A stretch of 32,017 nucleotides of DNA, taken from an uncultured Caryophanales bacterium. Its GTDB lineage: Bacteria; Bacillota_I; Bacilli_A; RF39; UBA660. The translations under genes were made by a program, and so were the position numbers. The stretch is taken from the NCBI GenBank assembly GCA_947648915.1, contig CANSPQ010000015.1, forward strand, positions 1-32,017, read 5' to 3'. Each line of letters opens with the position of its first letter. Position 1 is the first letter of the stretch. Positions 1 to 7,097 of this stretch are shown one piece after another. The notes under the pieces are model-generated. The model made no database searches. It had not been told where the DNA came from and saw only the letters and a list, made by a program, of their open reading frames with translations.

Positions 1-15
1 CCATATTTTGGATGA

Positions 16-1470
16 TTTTTCTATTTTATTAATCAACTAGCACAACGCGTTAAATTAGATAATATCACACATATTTATTATAACAATGTATTAGAAAATA
101 GATATTACTATGATGATTACAATGAACTTATCAAAGAAGATAATTATATTTTAAATAAAACGATAAAATATACCTATGATAGCTTAGGAAATCTATTATC
201 TAAAAAGGTATATGAATTAGGTACAAATAATCTAGTAGCTCAAGATAGTTATCAATATAATAATTCAAATTGGAAAGATCAATTAACCAAATTTAATAAT
301 GACATAATAACTTATGATGCAATAGGAAATCCACTTACCATAGGAGAAAATATCACATTAGATTGGGTAAATGGAAGACAATTAAACCAATATGTTGATG
401 CAAATAACACAGTAGAATATCAATACAATAAAGATGGAATTAGAACTTCTAAGACAATTAATAATGTGAAGACAGAGTATTATGTAGAGGGGACATCTAT
501 TATATTTGAAAAAACGGGTAATGATGTGTTATACTATATACGTAATGAAGTAGATGGATTAGTAGGATTCAAATATAATGATGAAACTTATTATTATATT
601 AAGAATAATCAAAATGACATTATTGCAATTTTAGATAATCTTCATAATTATGTTGCAAAATATACCTATGATGCGTGGGGCAACATCATATCTATTACAG
701 ATAGTGATGGCAATGATATATCAAATGATGATACTCATATAGGAAATATCAATCCATTTAGATATAGAAGTTATTATTATGATAGAGAAACCAATCTATA
801 TTATTTAAACAGCAGATATTATAATCCAGTTTGGGGTAGATTTTTAAATTGTGATAACTATATTAATAGTAATAAAGATATTATTTCACACAATTTATAT
901 GTATACTGTAGTAATAATCCAATAATAAATTCTGATGTGACTGGATTTGGAATAATAAAATCTATCATCAATATAGGGAAAAATATTTCTAATTCTCTAA
1001 AAAATGTAGAAAAAGAAGTTCAAAAGATTGCGGCACCCCAAACATTACCAAATTATACAAAAGTTTTAGATAAAACTTTGATTCGAAATGTAGCACAGGC
1101 AACGATAATCAAAAATTCTGTTTCACCACCTTCATCTATGAATTATTTTTATCAAAAAGAAAAATCAAAAGGGGATTGGGATTATAAGCTTGAAAAAAAT
1201 TGGGAAAGAGACATTGATGCACCATTTTTGGGGGCAACAGGTCAATTTCTATACAATGGGGAAATAACAACTGCTGAAGATTTTGGTAATATCCATTATG
1301 CTATTATTGGATCACAAATGGGATATTCTCCAACATTATTGTACATAGGTGGTGGATTCGCAAAATGCGGAATAAGTATTAGAATATTTGAACCGCCATA
1401 TTATTGTGATGATAAAAATGACCACGAATGGATTAAAAAAGGTATTGATATGTATTATAGTGGGAAATAA
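16..1470 (+). CDS. RHS/YD-repeat toxin cassette 1, Ntox44-like C-terminus, 5'-incomplete
   Basis: The frame is open from base 16, after an in-frame TGA at 13-15, to 1470. It shows YD-type repeats (KYTYDSLGN near 170, ITYDAIGNP near 310, YTYDAWGN near 665) and then the RHS core (FRYRSYYYDRETNLYYLNSRYYNPVWGRF). RHS proteins are large secreted shells whose variable C-terminus is a toxin. After the core the tail contains EDFGNIHYAIIGSQMGYSP, an IGGG segment and a final DHEWIKKGIDMY, which resembles the polymorphic toxin type 44 family, a predicted nuclease; this match is from memory. No credible start with a ribosome site is seen. ATG 466 lies inside the conserved core and is not a real start. 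The piece is probably a displaced 3' cassette of a larger RHS gene, or the end of one whose 5' part lies outside the window. Confidence 0.75.
   Translation, partial: FFYFINQLAQRVKLDNITHIYYNNVLENRYYYDDYNELIKEDNYILNKTIKYTYDSLGNLLSKKVYELGTNNLVAQDSYQYNNSNWKDQLTKFNNDIITYDAIGNPLTIGENITLDWVNGRQLNQYVDANNTVEYQYNKDGIRTSKTINNVKTEYYVEGTSIIFEKTGNDVLYYIRNEVDGLVGFKYNDETYYYIKNNQNDIIAILDNLHNYVAKYTYDAWGNIISITDSDGNDISNDDTHIGNINPFRYRSYYYDRETNLYYLNSRYYNPVWGRFLNCDNYINSNKDIISHNLYVYCSNNPIINSDVTGFGIIKSIINIGKNISNSLKNVEKEVQKIAAPQTLPNYTKVLDKTLIRNVAQATIIKNSVSPPSSMNYFYQKEKSKGDWDYKLEKNWERDIDAPFLGATGQFLYNGEITTAEDFGNIHYAIIGSQMGYSPTLLYIGGGFAKCGISIRIFEPPYYCDDKNDHEWIKKGIDMYYSGK
439..844 (+). repeat. RHS core direct repeat, copy 1
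   Basis: About 406 bp encoding the RHS core recurs almost unchanged at 2158-2563 (offset 1719), and 271 bp of it (501-771) recurs at 3727-3997 (offset 3226). Copies 1 and 3 differ at only two positions that I can see, so the duplications are recent or kept alike by gene conversion. Confidence 0.9.
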
Positions 1471-1481
1471 AGGTGATTAAT

Positions 1482-1985
1482 GTGAAAAAGAAGCAATGGT
1501 TTGTTGCAGGATTTAGCTTGACAATTACAATAATAATGATATTAGCAATATTATATTTCTTAGTGTTTGGCATTTTTACTGCACACTTCGGCAACAGAGT
1601 GAAAGATACTGAAATTATAGAATTGTTTAAGGATAATCGCTTGCTTTTTGAGAATGCTGTTAACGAATTGATTGACGTAGATACAATTATAATAAAGAAA
1701 GAATCTAATACTTCTTATATGATATTATTAGAAAATAATGAAAAAGAATCCGTGATTATTTCAAATAATTCAAGCAAGTATTTTAATTGCATAAAAATTA
1801 TGGAAAAACTAAATATTACTTATGTGTCTAAGGAATATAATAATGTAGAATTTATGGTAAATTCTATGATTGGTTTAAGTCAATCAATTGTTTTGATTTT
1901 TGATATTGAGAAATATAAATATACACATATTGCTACTAAAATACTGAATATATATAATGATTGGTATTATATTGAGACAAAATAG
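1482..1985 (+). CDS. Membrane-anchored putative immunity protein for cassette 1
   Basis: A protein of about 167 residues directly follows the toxin of cassette 1, which is the usual place for a polymorphic-toxin immunity gene. The start chosen is GTG 1482, because AAAGGTG (1469-1475) gives a ribosome site about seven bases upstream; an in-frame GTG at 1473 would overlap that site. A hydrophobic segment (about residues 6-31, TITIIMILAILYFLVFGIF) predicts one N-terminal membrane span, followed by a soluble acidic domain. I do not recognise the family. The immunity role is inferred from position only. No terminator is seen directly after it; the next one lies at 2115. Confidence 0.6.
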   Translation: MKKKQWFVAGFSLTITIIMILAILYFLVFGIFTAHFGNRVKDTEIIELFKDNRLLFENAVNELIDVDTIIIKKESNTSYMILLENNEKESVIISNNSSKYFNCIKIMEKLNITYVSKEYNNVEFMVNSMIGLSQSIVLIFDIEKYKYTHIATKILNIYNDWYYIETK

Positions 1986-1999
1986 ATTGAAAAATATGA

Positions 2000-2107
2000 T
2001 ACTATGGGTATATAAGTAGTTTTAAACTTTCTATATTTTATCATGTTTTTGAAACCGATGATGGTTGGAAAGTACCAACGCATGAAGATACAGATTGGAT
2101 TTGGTAA
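2000..2107 (+). pseudogene. Short remnant of a lost toxin or immunity gene
   Basis: Between immunity gene 1 and cassette 2 a frame without a start codon runs from a TGA at 1997-1999 to TAA 2105-2107. It ends in FETDDGWKVPTHEDTDWIW, which reads like a genuine acidic C-terminus. It may be the last codons of a displaced gene from an older cassette. The family is not recognised. Confidence 0.3.
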
Positions 2108-2114
2108 TCAAATG

Positions 2115-2145
2115 AAATGACTGAATAACTATTTAGTCATTTTTT
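2115..2145 (+). terminator. Rho-independent terminator
   Basis: AAATGACTGAA (2115-2125) pairs with the complement at 2132-2142 (one G-T pair, 6-base loop), followed by a T run. It closes cassette 1 with its immunity gene and isolates cassette 2. Confidence 0.75.
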
Positions 2146-2154
2146 AAATTTAGA

Positions 2155-3174
2155 TTGATTAGAACTTCTAAAACCATCAATAATGTAAAGACAGAGTATT
2201 ATGTAGAGGGGACATCTATTATATTTGAAAAAACGGGTAATGATGTGTTATACTATATACGTAATGAAGTAGATGGATTAGTAGGATTCAAATATAATGA
2301 TGAAACTTATTATTATATTAAGAATAATCAAAATGATATTATTGCAATTTTAGATAGTCTTCATAATTATGTTGCAAAATATACCTATGATGCATGGGGC
2401 AACATCATATCTATTACAGATAGTGATGGCAATGATGTATCAAATGATGATACTCATATAGGGAATATCAATCCATTTAGATATAGAAGTTATTATTATG
2501 ACAAAGAAACCAATTTATATTATTTAAATAGCAGATATTATAATCCTGTATGGGGTAGATTTATTAATGCGGATTCCTATGGTGGAGAGATAGGTGGGAA
2601 TATACTCTCTCATAATACATATGCTTACACTTTAAATAATCCTATCAATAATATTGATATAAATGGTAATTTTGTATTACCTTTCCTTATACCTTTTGCA
2701 AAAGCTGTATTTGGTGCTGCATTAGCTTATGGTGCTTATGTTGGAACAAAAAAGGCAGTAGAAACAGTCGCAGTGGGAATAACAGATGCAATAAGTAATC
2801 CTTATTATAATCCACCAAAACTAGATATAAAAACAAAAGAGGATACAAAGACAGATGTAGATGTTAAACCTATCGTACCATATGCTCCATCATATGAAGA
2901 ATCTAAACCATGTACAACTGCTAAATTTAATCCATCTAAAACGGATATAATAACAGGCAAAAGATTAACAATTGGCGAATCTCAAACCCATGTAGAACTT
3001 GGTGGAAATGTCATATGTGATAATAAAAATTCTGCTTTATCTGTTGCAATTGGGTTTGGAATTTTTATTGGACCAGAAATTGATAAAAACAAAAAACCAA
3101 ATCATGTATATTATTGGCATTATCATCCGGATAGAGATTCACATAGACACATATGGTTTTATGGAAACCCATAG
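2155..3174 (+). CDS. RHS toxin cassette 2, 5'-truncated, unknown toxin tail
   Basis: This is a second copy of the RHS core (residues about 1-135), nearly identical to cassette 1 up to WGRF and then wholly different. The tail has a hydrophobic stretch (FVLPFLIPFAKAVFGAALAYGAYVG), a linker rich in K, T and P, and a C-terminal domain with TGKRLTIGESQTHVE, CDNKNSALSVAIGFG and a closing WHYHPDRDSHRHIWF. The His-rich end suggests a metal-dependent or His-based catalytic site, but I cannot name the family. The nominal TTG start (2155) has no ribosome site, sits just after a terminator, and lies where homology to cassette 1 begins, so this is probably a silent cassette that would be expressed after recombination with a full-length RHS gene. 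Confidence 0.65.
   Translation: MIRTSKTINNVKTEYYVEGTSIIFEKTGNDVLYYIRNEVDGLVGFKYNDETYYYIKNNQNDIIAILDSLHNYVAKYTYDAWGNIISITDSDGNDVSNDDTHIGNINPFRYRSYYYDKETNLYYLNSRYYNPVWGRFINADSYGGEIGGNILSHNTYAYTLNNPINNIDINGNFVLPFLIPFAKAVFGAALAYGAYVGTKKAVETVAVGITDAISNPYYNPPKLDIKTKEDTKTDVDVKPIVPYAPSYEESKPCTTAKFNPSKTDIITGKRLTIGESQTHVELGGNVICDNKNSALSVAIGFGIFIGPEIDKNKKPNHVYYWHYHPDRDSHRHIWFYGNP
2158..2563 (+). repeat. RHS core direct repeat, copy 2
   Basis: Second copy of the block at 439-844. Homology begins at ATTAGAACTTCT directly after the terminator region and stops within the WGRF codons, where the toxin-specific tail starts. Confidence 0.9.
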
Positions 3175-3188
3175 AAAGGAACCTATTT

Positions 3189-3698
3189 ATGTATGTAATT
3201 CGAGAAATAAAAGGAAAAATTTATAGAAATTTAATAGAGTACTCATCAACACAATGTGATGCAGTGATGTTTATTGTTAGAAAAGATTTATATTTGAAAA
3301 ATTTAAAAGAATTTAGAAAATTTAGTAATTTGATGGATAATTTCAATAATAATTTAAAAGGAAGCCTTCTTAAAAAAAGAAAAGGTGCATATTGGGTTTA
3401 TTCAAAGGTATGCGCAAATAATGATTTATTTGATGTATATTTTTATAAATTTGATTCATCAATTAAAACTCTATTACTTCAAAACGATTCTTTTTATCAA
3501 TGGTTACATCCATTATATCCAGAAGATATCGCATTTTTTAAAAATGGATATTGCTGGTTTTATTCAGTTGCTCATGAAGAAATATGTGAAATTTATTATG
3601 AAAGTGAAACACAATATAAAGAATTATTGAAAATGGGTGTTGTATTTGATGAAAAATATATTTTACCACATAATCAAAGATATTATGAAGAGTACTAA
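3189..3698 (+). CDS. Putative immunity protein for cassette 2
   Basis: A soluble protein of 169 residues begins 14 bases after the stop of cassette 2. ATG 3189 is chosen because of AGAAAGGA a few bases upstream; an in-frame ATG at 3153 would lie inside the toxin gene. There is no signal peptide or membrane span. The C-terminal half carries YPEDIAFFKNGYCWFYSVAH followed by a segment ending LLKMGVVF, an arrangement I associate with small cytoplasmic immunity-type proteins, without a firm family name. The function is inferred from its place in the toxin-immunity pair. A terminator follows immediately. Confidence 0.6.
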   Translation: MYVIREIKGKIYRNLIEYSSTQCDAVMFIVRKDLYLKNLKEFRKFSNLMDNFNNNLKGSLLKKRKGAYWVYSKVCANNDLFDVYFYKFDSSIKTLLLQNDSFYQWLHPLYPEDIAFFKNGYCWFYSVAHEEICEIYYESETQYKELLKMGVVFDEKYILPHNQRYYEEY

Positions 3699-3727
3699 GA
3701 ATTTAGAGAAAAATCTAAGTTCTTTTT
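3698..3727 (+). terminator. Rho-independent terminator
   Basis: AGAATTTAGA and TCTAAGTTCT form a 10-bp stem with one G-T pair and a 6-base loop, then TTTTT. It overlaps the stop of immunity gene 2, and homology to cassette 3 begins at its T run. Confidence 0.75.
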
Positions 3728-4045
3728 ATATTTGAAAAAACGGGTAATGATGTGTTATACTATATACGTAATGAAGTAGATGGATTAGTAGGATTCAAAT
3801 ATAATGATGAAACTTATTATTATATTAAGAATAATCAAAATGACATTATTGCAATTTTAGATAATCTTCATAATTATGTTGCAAAATATACCTATGATGC
3901 GTGGGGCAACATCATATCTATTACAGATAGTGATGGCAATGATATATCAAATGATGATACTCATATAGGAAATATTAACCCATTTAGATATAGAAGTGAT
4001 TGCAAAATAGAATTGCAGTGTGGAATTTTAAAAAATTTAGAATAA
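3727..4045 (+). pseudogene. RHS cassette 3, core-only remnant
   Basis: Bases 3727-3997 repeat 501-771 with about two differences. The frame is cut at both ends: it enters in the middle of IFEKTGNDV, directly after a terminator, and leaves after FRYRS into an unrelated 16-residue tail (DCKIELQCGILKNLE, then stop). There is no toxin domain, immunity gene or ribosome site. It looks like the leftover of a third toxin cassette whose tail was lost in a recombination event. Confidence 0.8.
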
Positions 4046-4060
4046 AATCTAAATTTTTTT
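4032..4060 (+). terminator. Rho-independent terminator
   Basis: AAAATTTAGA (4032-4041) pairs with TCTAAATTTT (4048-4057), followed by T residues. It ends the RHS cassette array. Confidence 0.75.
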
Positions 4061-4076
4061 CATAAATTTGACTTAT

Positions 4077-4154
4077 GTCCAGTGAAAGTCCAGTGAAAAA
4101 AGTGATATGATTTTTATGTAAAAGAAAAGGAATTCGCGAATACATCTTTTACAT
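4077..4154 (+). promoter_or_regulatory. Holin leader: tandem 11-mer, -10-like box and hairpin
   Basis: GTCCAGTGAAA occurs twice head to tail (4077-4087 and 4088-4098), followed by a -10-like TATGAT (4106-4111). Then ATGTAAAAGA (4116-4125) pairs perfectly with TCTTTTACAT (4145-4154). The loop holds a second palindrome, ATTCGCGAAT (4132-4141). The hairpin ends just before the ribosome site of the holin gene. The tandem repeat could be an operator and the hairpin a 5'-leader control element; both roles are inference. Confidence 0.4.
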
Positions 4155-4171
4155 AGAAAAGAGGAAAATAT

Positions 4172-4537
4172 ATGGAACAATTTATAGAAAAATTAATGAA
4201 TGTAAATGAACCTAAAACATTATTTCTCTTATGTGGAATATTTATTTTTATGGATGTGATTACTGGATACTTAAAAGCATTTAAACATAAAAAAGTAAAT
4301 TCGTCTATCTCAAGAGATGGGTATATCAAAAAAATCGCATGGGTGATTGCACTATTATTAGGATTTGTAATTGACTATTTTGTGCAGATTAATTTGTTTC
4401 TAATCGGAAGTGCAGTTGTTTGTATTGCAACTGAAGGTATTTCTATTTATGAAAATTTAGGAGAAGTAGGAATTCATTTACCATTTAAAAAATATTTTGA
4501 AAAAATGAATACAGGTGATTCTTGTGAAAAAGGGTGA
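4172..4537 (+). CDS. Phage-type holin (toxin secretion/phage lysis holin family)
   Basis: A 121-residue membrane protein with three likely spans (LFLLCGIFIFMDVITGYL, IAWVIALLLGFVIDYF, FLIGSAVVCIATEGISIYENL). The pattern MDVITGYLKAFK, KVNSS, DGYIKK and a late EGISIYENLGEVG is typical of the Bacillota holin family of Clostridium-type phages and toxin loci (TcdE-like, Pfam holin_4). Such proteins open the membrane so that an endolysin can reach the wall. GAGG upstream of ATG 4172 serves as ribosome site. Its end overlaps the following peptidase gene, so the two are translationally coupled. No other phage gene is nearby; the preceding genes are RHS toxins. Confidence 0.88.
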   Translation: MEQFIEKLMNVNEPKTLFLLCGIFIFMDVITGYLKAFKHKKVNSSISRDGYIKKIAWVIALLLGFVIDYFVQINLFLIGSAVVCIATEGISIYENLGEVGIHLPFKKYFEKMNTGDSCEKG

Positions 4538-5342
4538 TACAAGTAGAAGAAATGGAATCCAAGATGTATTATGTCCTTTTACAGATTGGTATTGTACACA
4601 AGGTGCGAATGAAACTTATTCCCACAAAGGAAGTGAAGCCAATGATATTCGAGGTTTAAGAGCAGGAATTCGGTATCCTTATTATGCACCAGTAGATGTG
4701 AGATGTGTGAATATTAATAGAACATATGCTTTTGTATGGTGGCAATCCATTGAAAAAGTAAGACTCTCAGATGGAACAATTGATTATGTTACTTTCTTAT
4801 GTGGACATGACAATACCATTAACTGTTATGTTGGACAAATTATAAAACAAGGTGTCCAAATTGGAAATATGGGGAATGCAGGGAATGCAACAGGAGTACA
4901 CTCACATATCGAAGTAGGAAAAGGAAAACAAAATAATTGGGAGAAAAATCAATACGGAGTATACTCAATTCCAAATCAAATACCACTTGAAAATGTATTC
5001 TTTATGGATCATACAAATATATTGTTAGGAGTTGCAGATTGGAAATATTTGAATGATGTAAATGTAGATATTCTAAAAGAAGAACATAAAACATATTTAA
5101 ATTTAAGTGCAGAGGCTGATACATGGCGAATCTATGATTTGGGTGTACAACCCGTTGTAAAAAATGCGAAAGGAATGTTGAAACCTTCCAATTTTGGAGG
5201 ACTTTCTTATGCTATTTTAGGTTACGAGGACAATGGAGCAACAGCTATTATTGATACTGCTCAGTTTGGTAGAGTAAAGATATTTATTCAACATAAACTT
5301 GCAAGTATAACAGATTCACCAATTTATAAATTGATCCAGTAA
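4524..5342 (+). CDS. M23-family peptidoglycan endopeptidase (endolysin)
   Basis: A protein of about 272 residues with the two metal-binding motifs of LytM/M23 zinc peptidases: H34-x6-D41 (SHKGSEANDIRG) and H126-S-H128 (GVHSHIEVG). The M23 core spans about residues 15-165. The C-terminal third (about 190-270) looks like an SH3-type wall-binding domain. GTG 4524 is taken as the start because AGGTG at 4513-4517 lies six bases upstream; GTG 4515 would overlap that site. There is no signal peptide, so it depends on the holin for export, as in phage lysis cassettes. It overlaps the holin gene by 14 bases. A terminator closes the pair at 5437-5484. Confidence 0.85.
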   Translation: MKKGDTSRRNGIQDVLCPFTDWYCTQGANETYSHKGSEANDIRGLRAGIRYPYYAPVDVRCVNINRTYAFVWWQSIEKVRLSDGTIDYVTFLCGHDNTINCYVGQIIKQGVQIGNMGNAGNATGVHSHIEVGKGKQNNWEKNQYGVYSIPNQIPLENVFFMDHTNILLGVADWKYLNDVNVDILKEEHKTYLNLSAEADTWRIYDLGVQPVVKNAKGMLKPSNFGGLSYAILGYEDNGATAIIDTAQFGRVKIFIQHKLASITDSPIYKLIQ

Positions 5343-5436
5343 TTATATGTAAGATAAAAAGTATATTATGTCATTACATGTTCAATCTTTCTAAATGGCT
5401 TGGTTATGCTTTGTCAAGTGGTATCATATAGTAGAA

Positions 5437-5484
5437 TGAAATAATTACGCAAAGGAGAACTCCCTTCAATTATTTCAATTTTTT
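5437..5484 (+). terminator. Terminator of the holin-endopeptidase operon
   Basis: TGAAATAATT (5437-5446) pairs perfectly with AATTATTTCA (5468-5477). An inner GGAG/CTCC stem lies in the loop, and six T residues follow. Confidence 0.65.
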
Positions 5485-5533
5485 GCATAAAAAATTTTCC
5501 TTATAGTATTAGTGAAAAAACAGTAAAGTTAGG

Positions 5534-5563
5534 TTGCGGATATAATCTGCGACATGCTATAAT
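5534..5563 (+). promoter_or_regulatory. Sigma-A promoter of the fic gene
   Basis: TTGCGG (5534-5539) and TATAAT (5558-5563) are separated by 18 bases and lie 25 bases before the start codon of the Fic gene. Confidence 0.6.
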
Positions 5564-5587
5564 ATAAATACAAGGAGAAGAAAATAT

Positions 5588-6328
5588 ATGAAGATAAGTA
5601 AAATAAAAAAAGTATTGATTGAACAAAAAAACATGAATTTGTCTGGTAGTTTATATCATAAAACTCAACTTGATTTTGCGTATAATACAAATCATATTGA
5701 AGGATCAACAATAACACCTGATGAAACTGCAAGTATTTATGATACTGGAACAATTTTAACAAGCAAAGATAAAGTTATTGTATTAAAAGACGCTACTGAA
5801 ACAAAGAATCATTTTACTTTATTTAAATATATGTTAGATACGATTGATGATAAGTTATCTCAAGCGATGATTAAAAAGTTTCATTTTATTTTAAAAGATG
5901 GAACTTTAACTGATAGTGAAAAAGAATGGTTTAATGTAGGAGAGTATAAAAAGAAAAAGAACTTTGTTGGTAATATCATAACATCTTCACCAAGTAATGT
6001 AGAAAGTGATATGAAAGAATTATTAGAATGGTATGATAAAATAGATAAGAAAAGAATAGAAGATATCATTGAATTTCATGTTAGATTCGAGAAAATTCAC
6101 CCTTTTCAAGATGGAAATGGTCGCGTTGGAAGAATGATAATGTTTAGAGAATGTTTGTATAATGATATAATGCCATTTTTTATTGAAGATAGAAATAAAG
6201 ATTTTTATATAAGAGGTATTAAAGAATACCAAACGAATAATGAAAAAGGTTATTTAATAGATACTTGTTTAAATAGTCAAGATAACTATGAAAAATTAGT
6301 GAACTACTTTTTAGAGGATAATGAATAG
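5588..6328 (+). CDS. Fic-domain protein (predicted protein AMP-transferase)
   Basis: A 246-residue protein with a complete Fic motif, HPFQDGNGRVGR, at residues 171-182. The family uses the motif's His to transfer AMP (or another phosphate-linked group) to hydroxyl residues of target proteins. Near the N-terminus, residues 34-39 read TNHIEG, which fits the autoinhibitory pattern [S/T]xxxE[G/N] placed N-terminal to the Fic core in class II enzymes. It should therefore be self-inhibited by Glu38 and need no separate antitoxin. No small antitoxin gene is adjacent, which agrees. It has its own promoter and is followed by two hairpins, so it stands as a single-gene unit. The target is unknown. Confidence 0.88.
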   Translation: MKISKIKKVLIEQKNMNLSGSLYHKTQLDFAYNTNHIEGSTITPDETASIYDTGTILTSKDKVIVLKDATETKNHFTLFKYMLDTIDDKLSQAMIKKFHFILKDGTLTDSEKEWFNVGEYKKKKNFVGNIITSSPSNVESDMKELLEWYDKIDKKRIEDIIEFHVRFEKIHPFQDGNGRVGRMIMFRECLYNDIMPFFIEDRNKDFYIRGIKEYQTNNEKGYLIDTCLNSQDNYEKLVNYFLEDNE

Positions 6329-6450
6329 GGAAAAGAAATCACCCTGTATAATGCGATAACCAATAAACATTCAATATCCTTTAAAATAAAGTAATTTTCA
6401 CTAAAATTTAGTGATTTTCTCACTTGCTCTATTTGTGAAGATATCTTTCA

Positions 6451-6477
6451 ATACTATGAATTTCATAGTATTTTTTT
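6451..6477 (+). terminator. Rho-independent terminator after fic
   Basis: ATACTATGAA and TTCATAGTAT form a perfect 10-bp stem followed by seven T residues. A smaller inverted repeat, TCACTAAA/TTTAGTGA, lies at 6398-6414. Confidence 0.75.
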
Positions 6478-6525
6478 CATTTAATGAATTATTTGTAAAA
6501 TTTATTTGCTAAAAAGGAAACAAAA

Positions 6526-6558
6526 TGAAACTTTTTTGATACAATATCCGTTATATAG
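6526..6558 (+). promoter_or_regulatory. Candidate ECF-sigma promoter of the sigma/ABC operon
   Basis: TGAAAC (6526-6531), 17 bases, then CGTTATATAG. The AAC -35 and CGT -10 motifs are the hallmark of ECF promoters. A matching arrangement (TGCAAC, 17 bases, TGTTTATATAG) precedes the second ECF gene at 19828. A sigma-A -10-like TACAAT also overlaps at 6540-6545. Autoregulation is inferred. Confidence 0.5.
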
Positions 6559-6572
6559 GTGAGGAGGATGTT

Positions 6573-7097
6573 ATGGGTGTATTAATGCGTATTCAAAATG
6601 GAGATGAACAACAATTAGAAAGACTAATTGAATCTACCTATCCAAAAATTTATTCGTATCTCCTCCGTAGACTCAGAAATAGTACAATTGCAAAGGATTT
6701 CACACAGGAAACATTTCTAAGATTTATGAAACACTTATCTTCTCTTCCGAGTGATACCAAAATTGAAAATTATCTTTATCGAATCGCGTATCATTTATGT
6801 ATGGATTATTTTAGGATTTATCAAAGAGAACAAGAAGAGATAGAAGTTTCCAGTCAAGATAAATTGCCAATTGAAGTCGTTCTTCAAAAAGAAAAGGAAA
6901 TACAAATACAAGAGGCGATTGCGTGTTTAAGTGATGAACAAAAAGATGTCATTCTCCTGAGATATTATCAAGATCTCAAAATCAAAGAAATTGCTTATAT
7001 CTTAAATGAAAAAGAAAGTACTGTAAAAACAAGGCTTCGCTTAGGAATGAAAAAGCTTGCTGCTATATTAGAAAGGAGTGATTGGCGTGAATATTAA
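6573..7097 (+). CDS. ECF-type RNA polymerase sigma factor
   Basis: A 174-residue sigma-70-family protein with only regions 2 and 4. Region 2 contains AKDFTQETFLRF and a helix ending MDYFRIYQRE. Region 4 contains LSDEQKDVILLRYYQDLKIKEIAYILNEKESTVKTRLRLGMKKL, the helix-turn-helix that reads the -35 box. GAGGAGG (6561-6567) sets the start at 6573. The gene overlaps the next by 11 bases, and the whole operon to 12518 is tightly packed, so the sigma factor probably controls the ABC transporter behind it, as in Bacillota envelope-stress or antimicrobial-peptide resistance modules. The signal is unknown. Confidence 0.9.
   Translation: MGVLMRIQNGDEQQLERLIESTYPKIYSYLLRRLRNSTIAKDFTQETFLRFMKHLSSLPSDTKIENYLYRIAYHLCMDYFRIYQREQEEIEVSSQDKLPIEVVLQKEKEIQIQEAIACLSDEQKDVILLRYYQDLKIKEIAYILNEKESTVKTRLRLGMKKLAAILERSDWREY

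Noticed and set aside
466-468. ATG 466 as start of the first RHS protein
   Set aside because: The frame with clear RHS/YD repeats is open upstream to base 16, and this Met lies inside the repeated core without a ribosome site.
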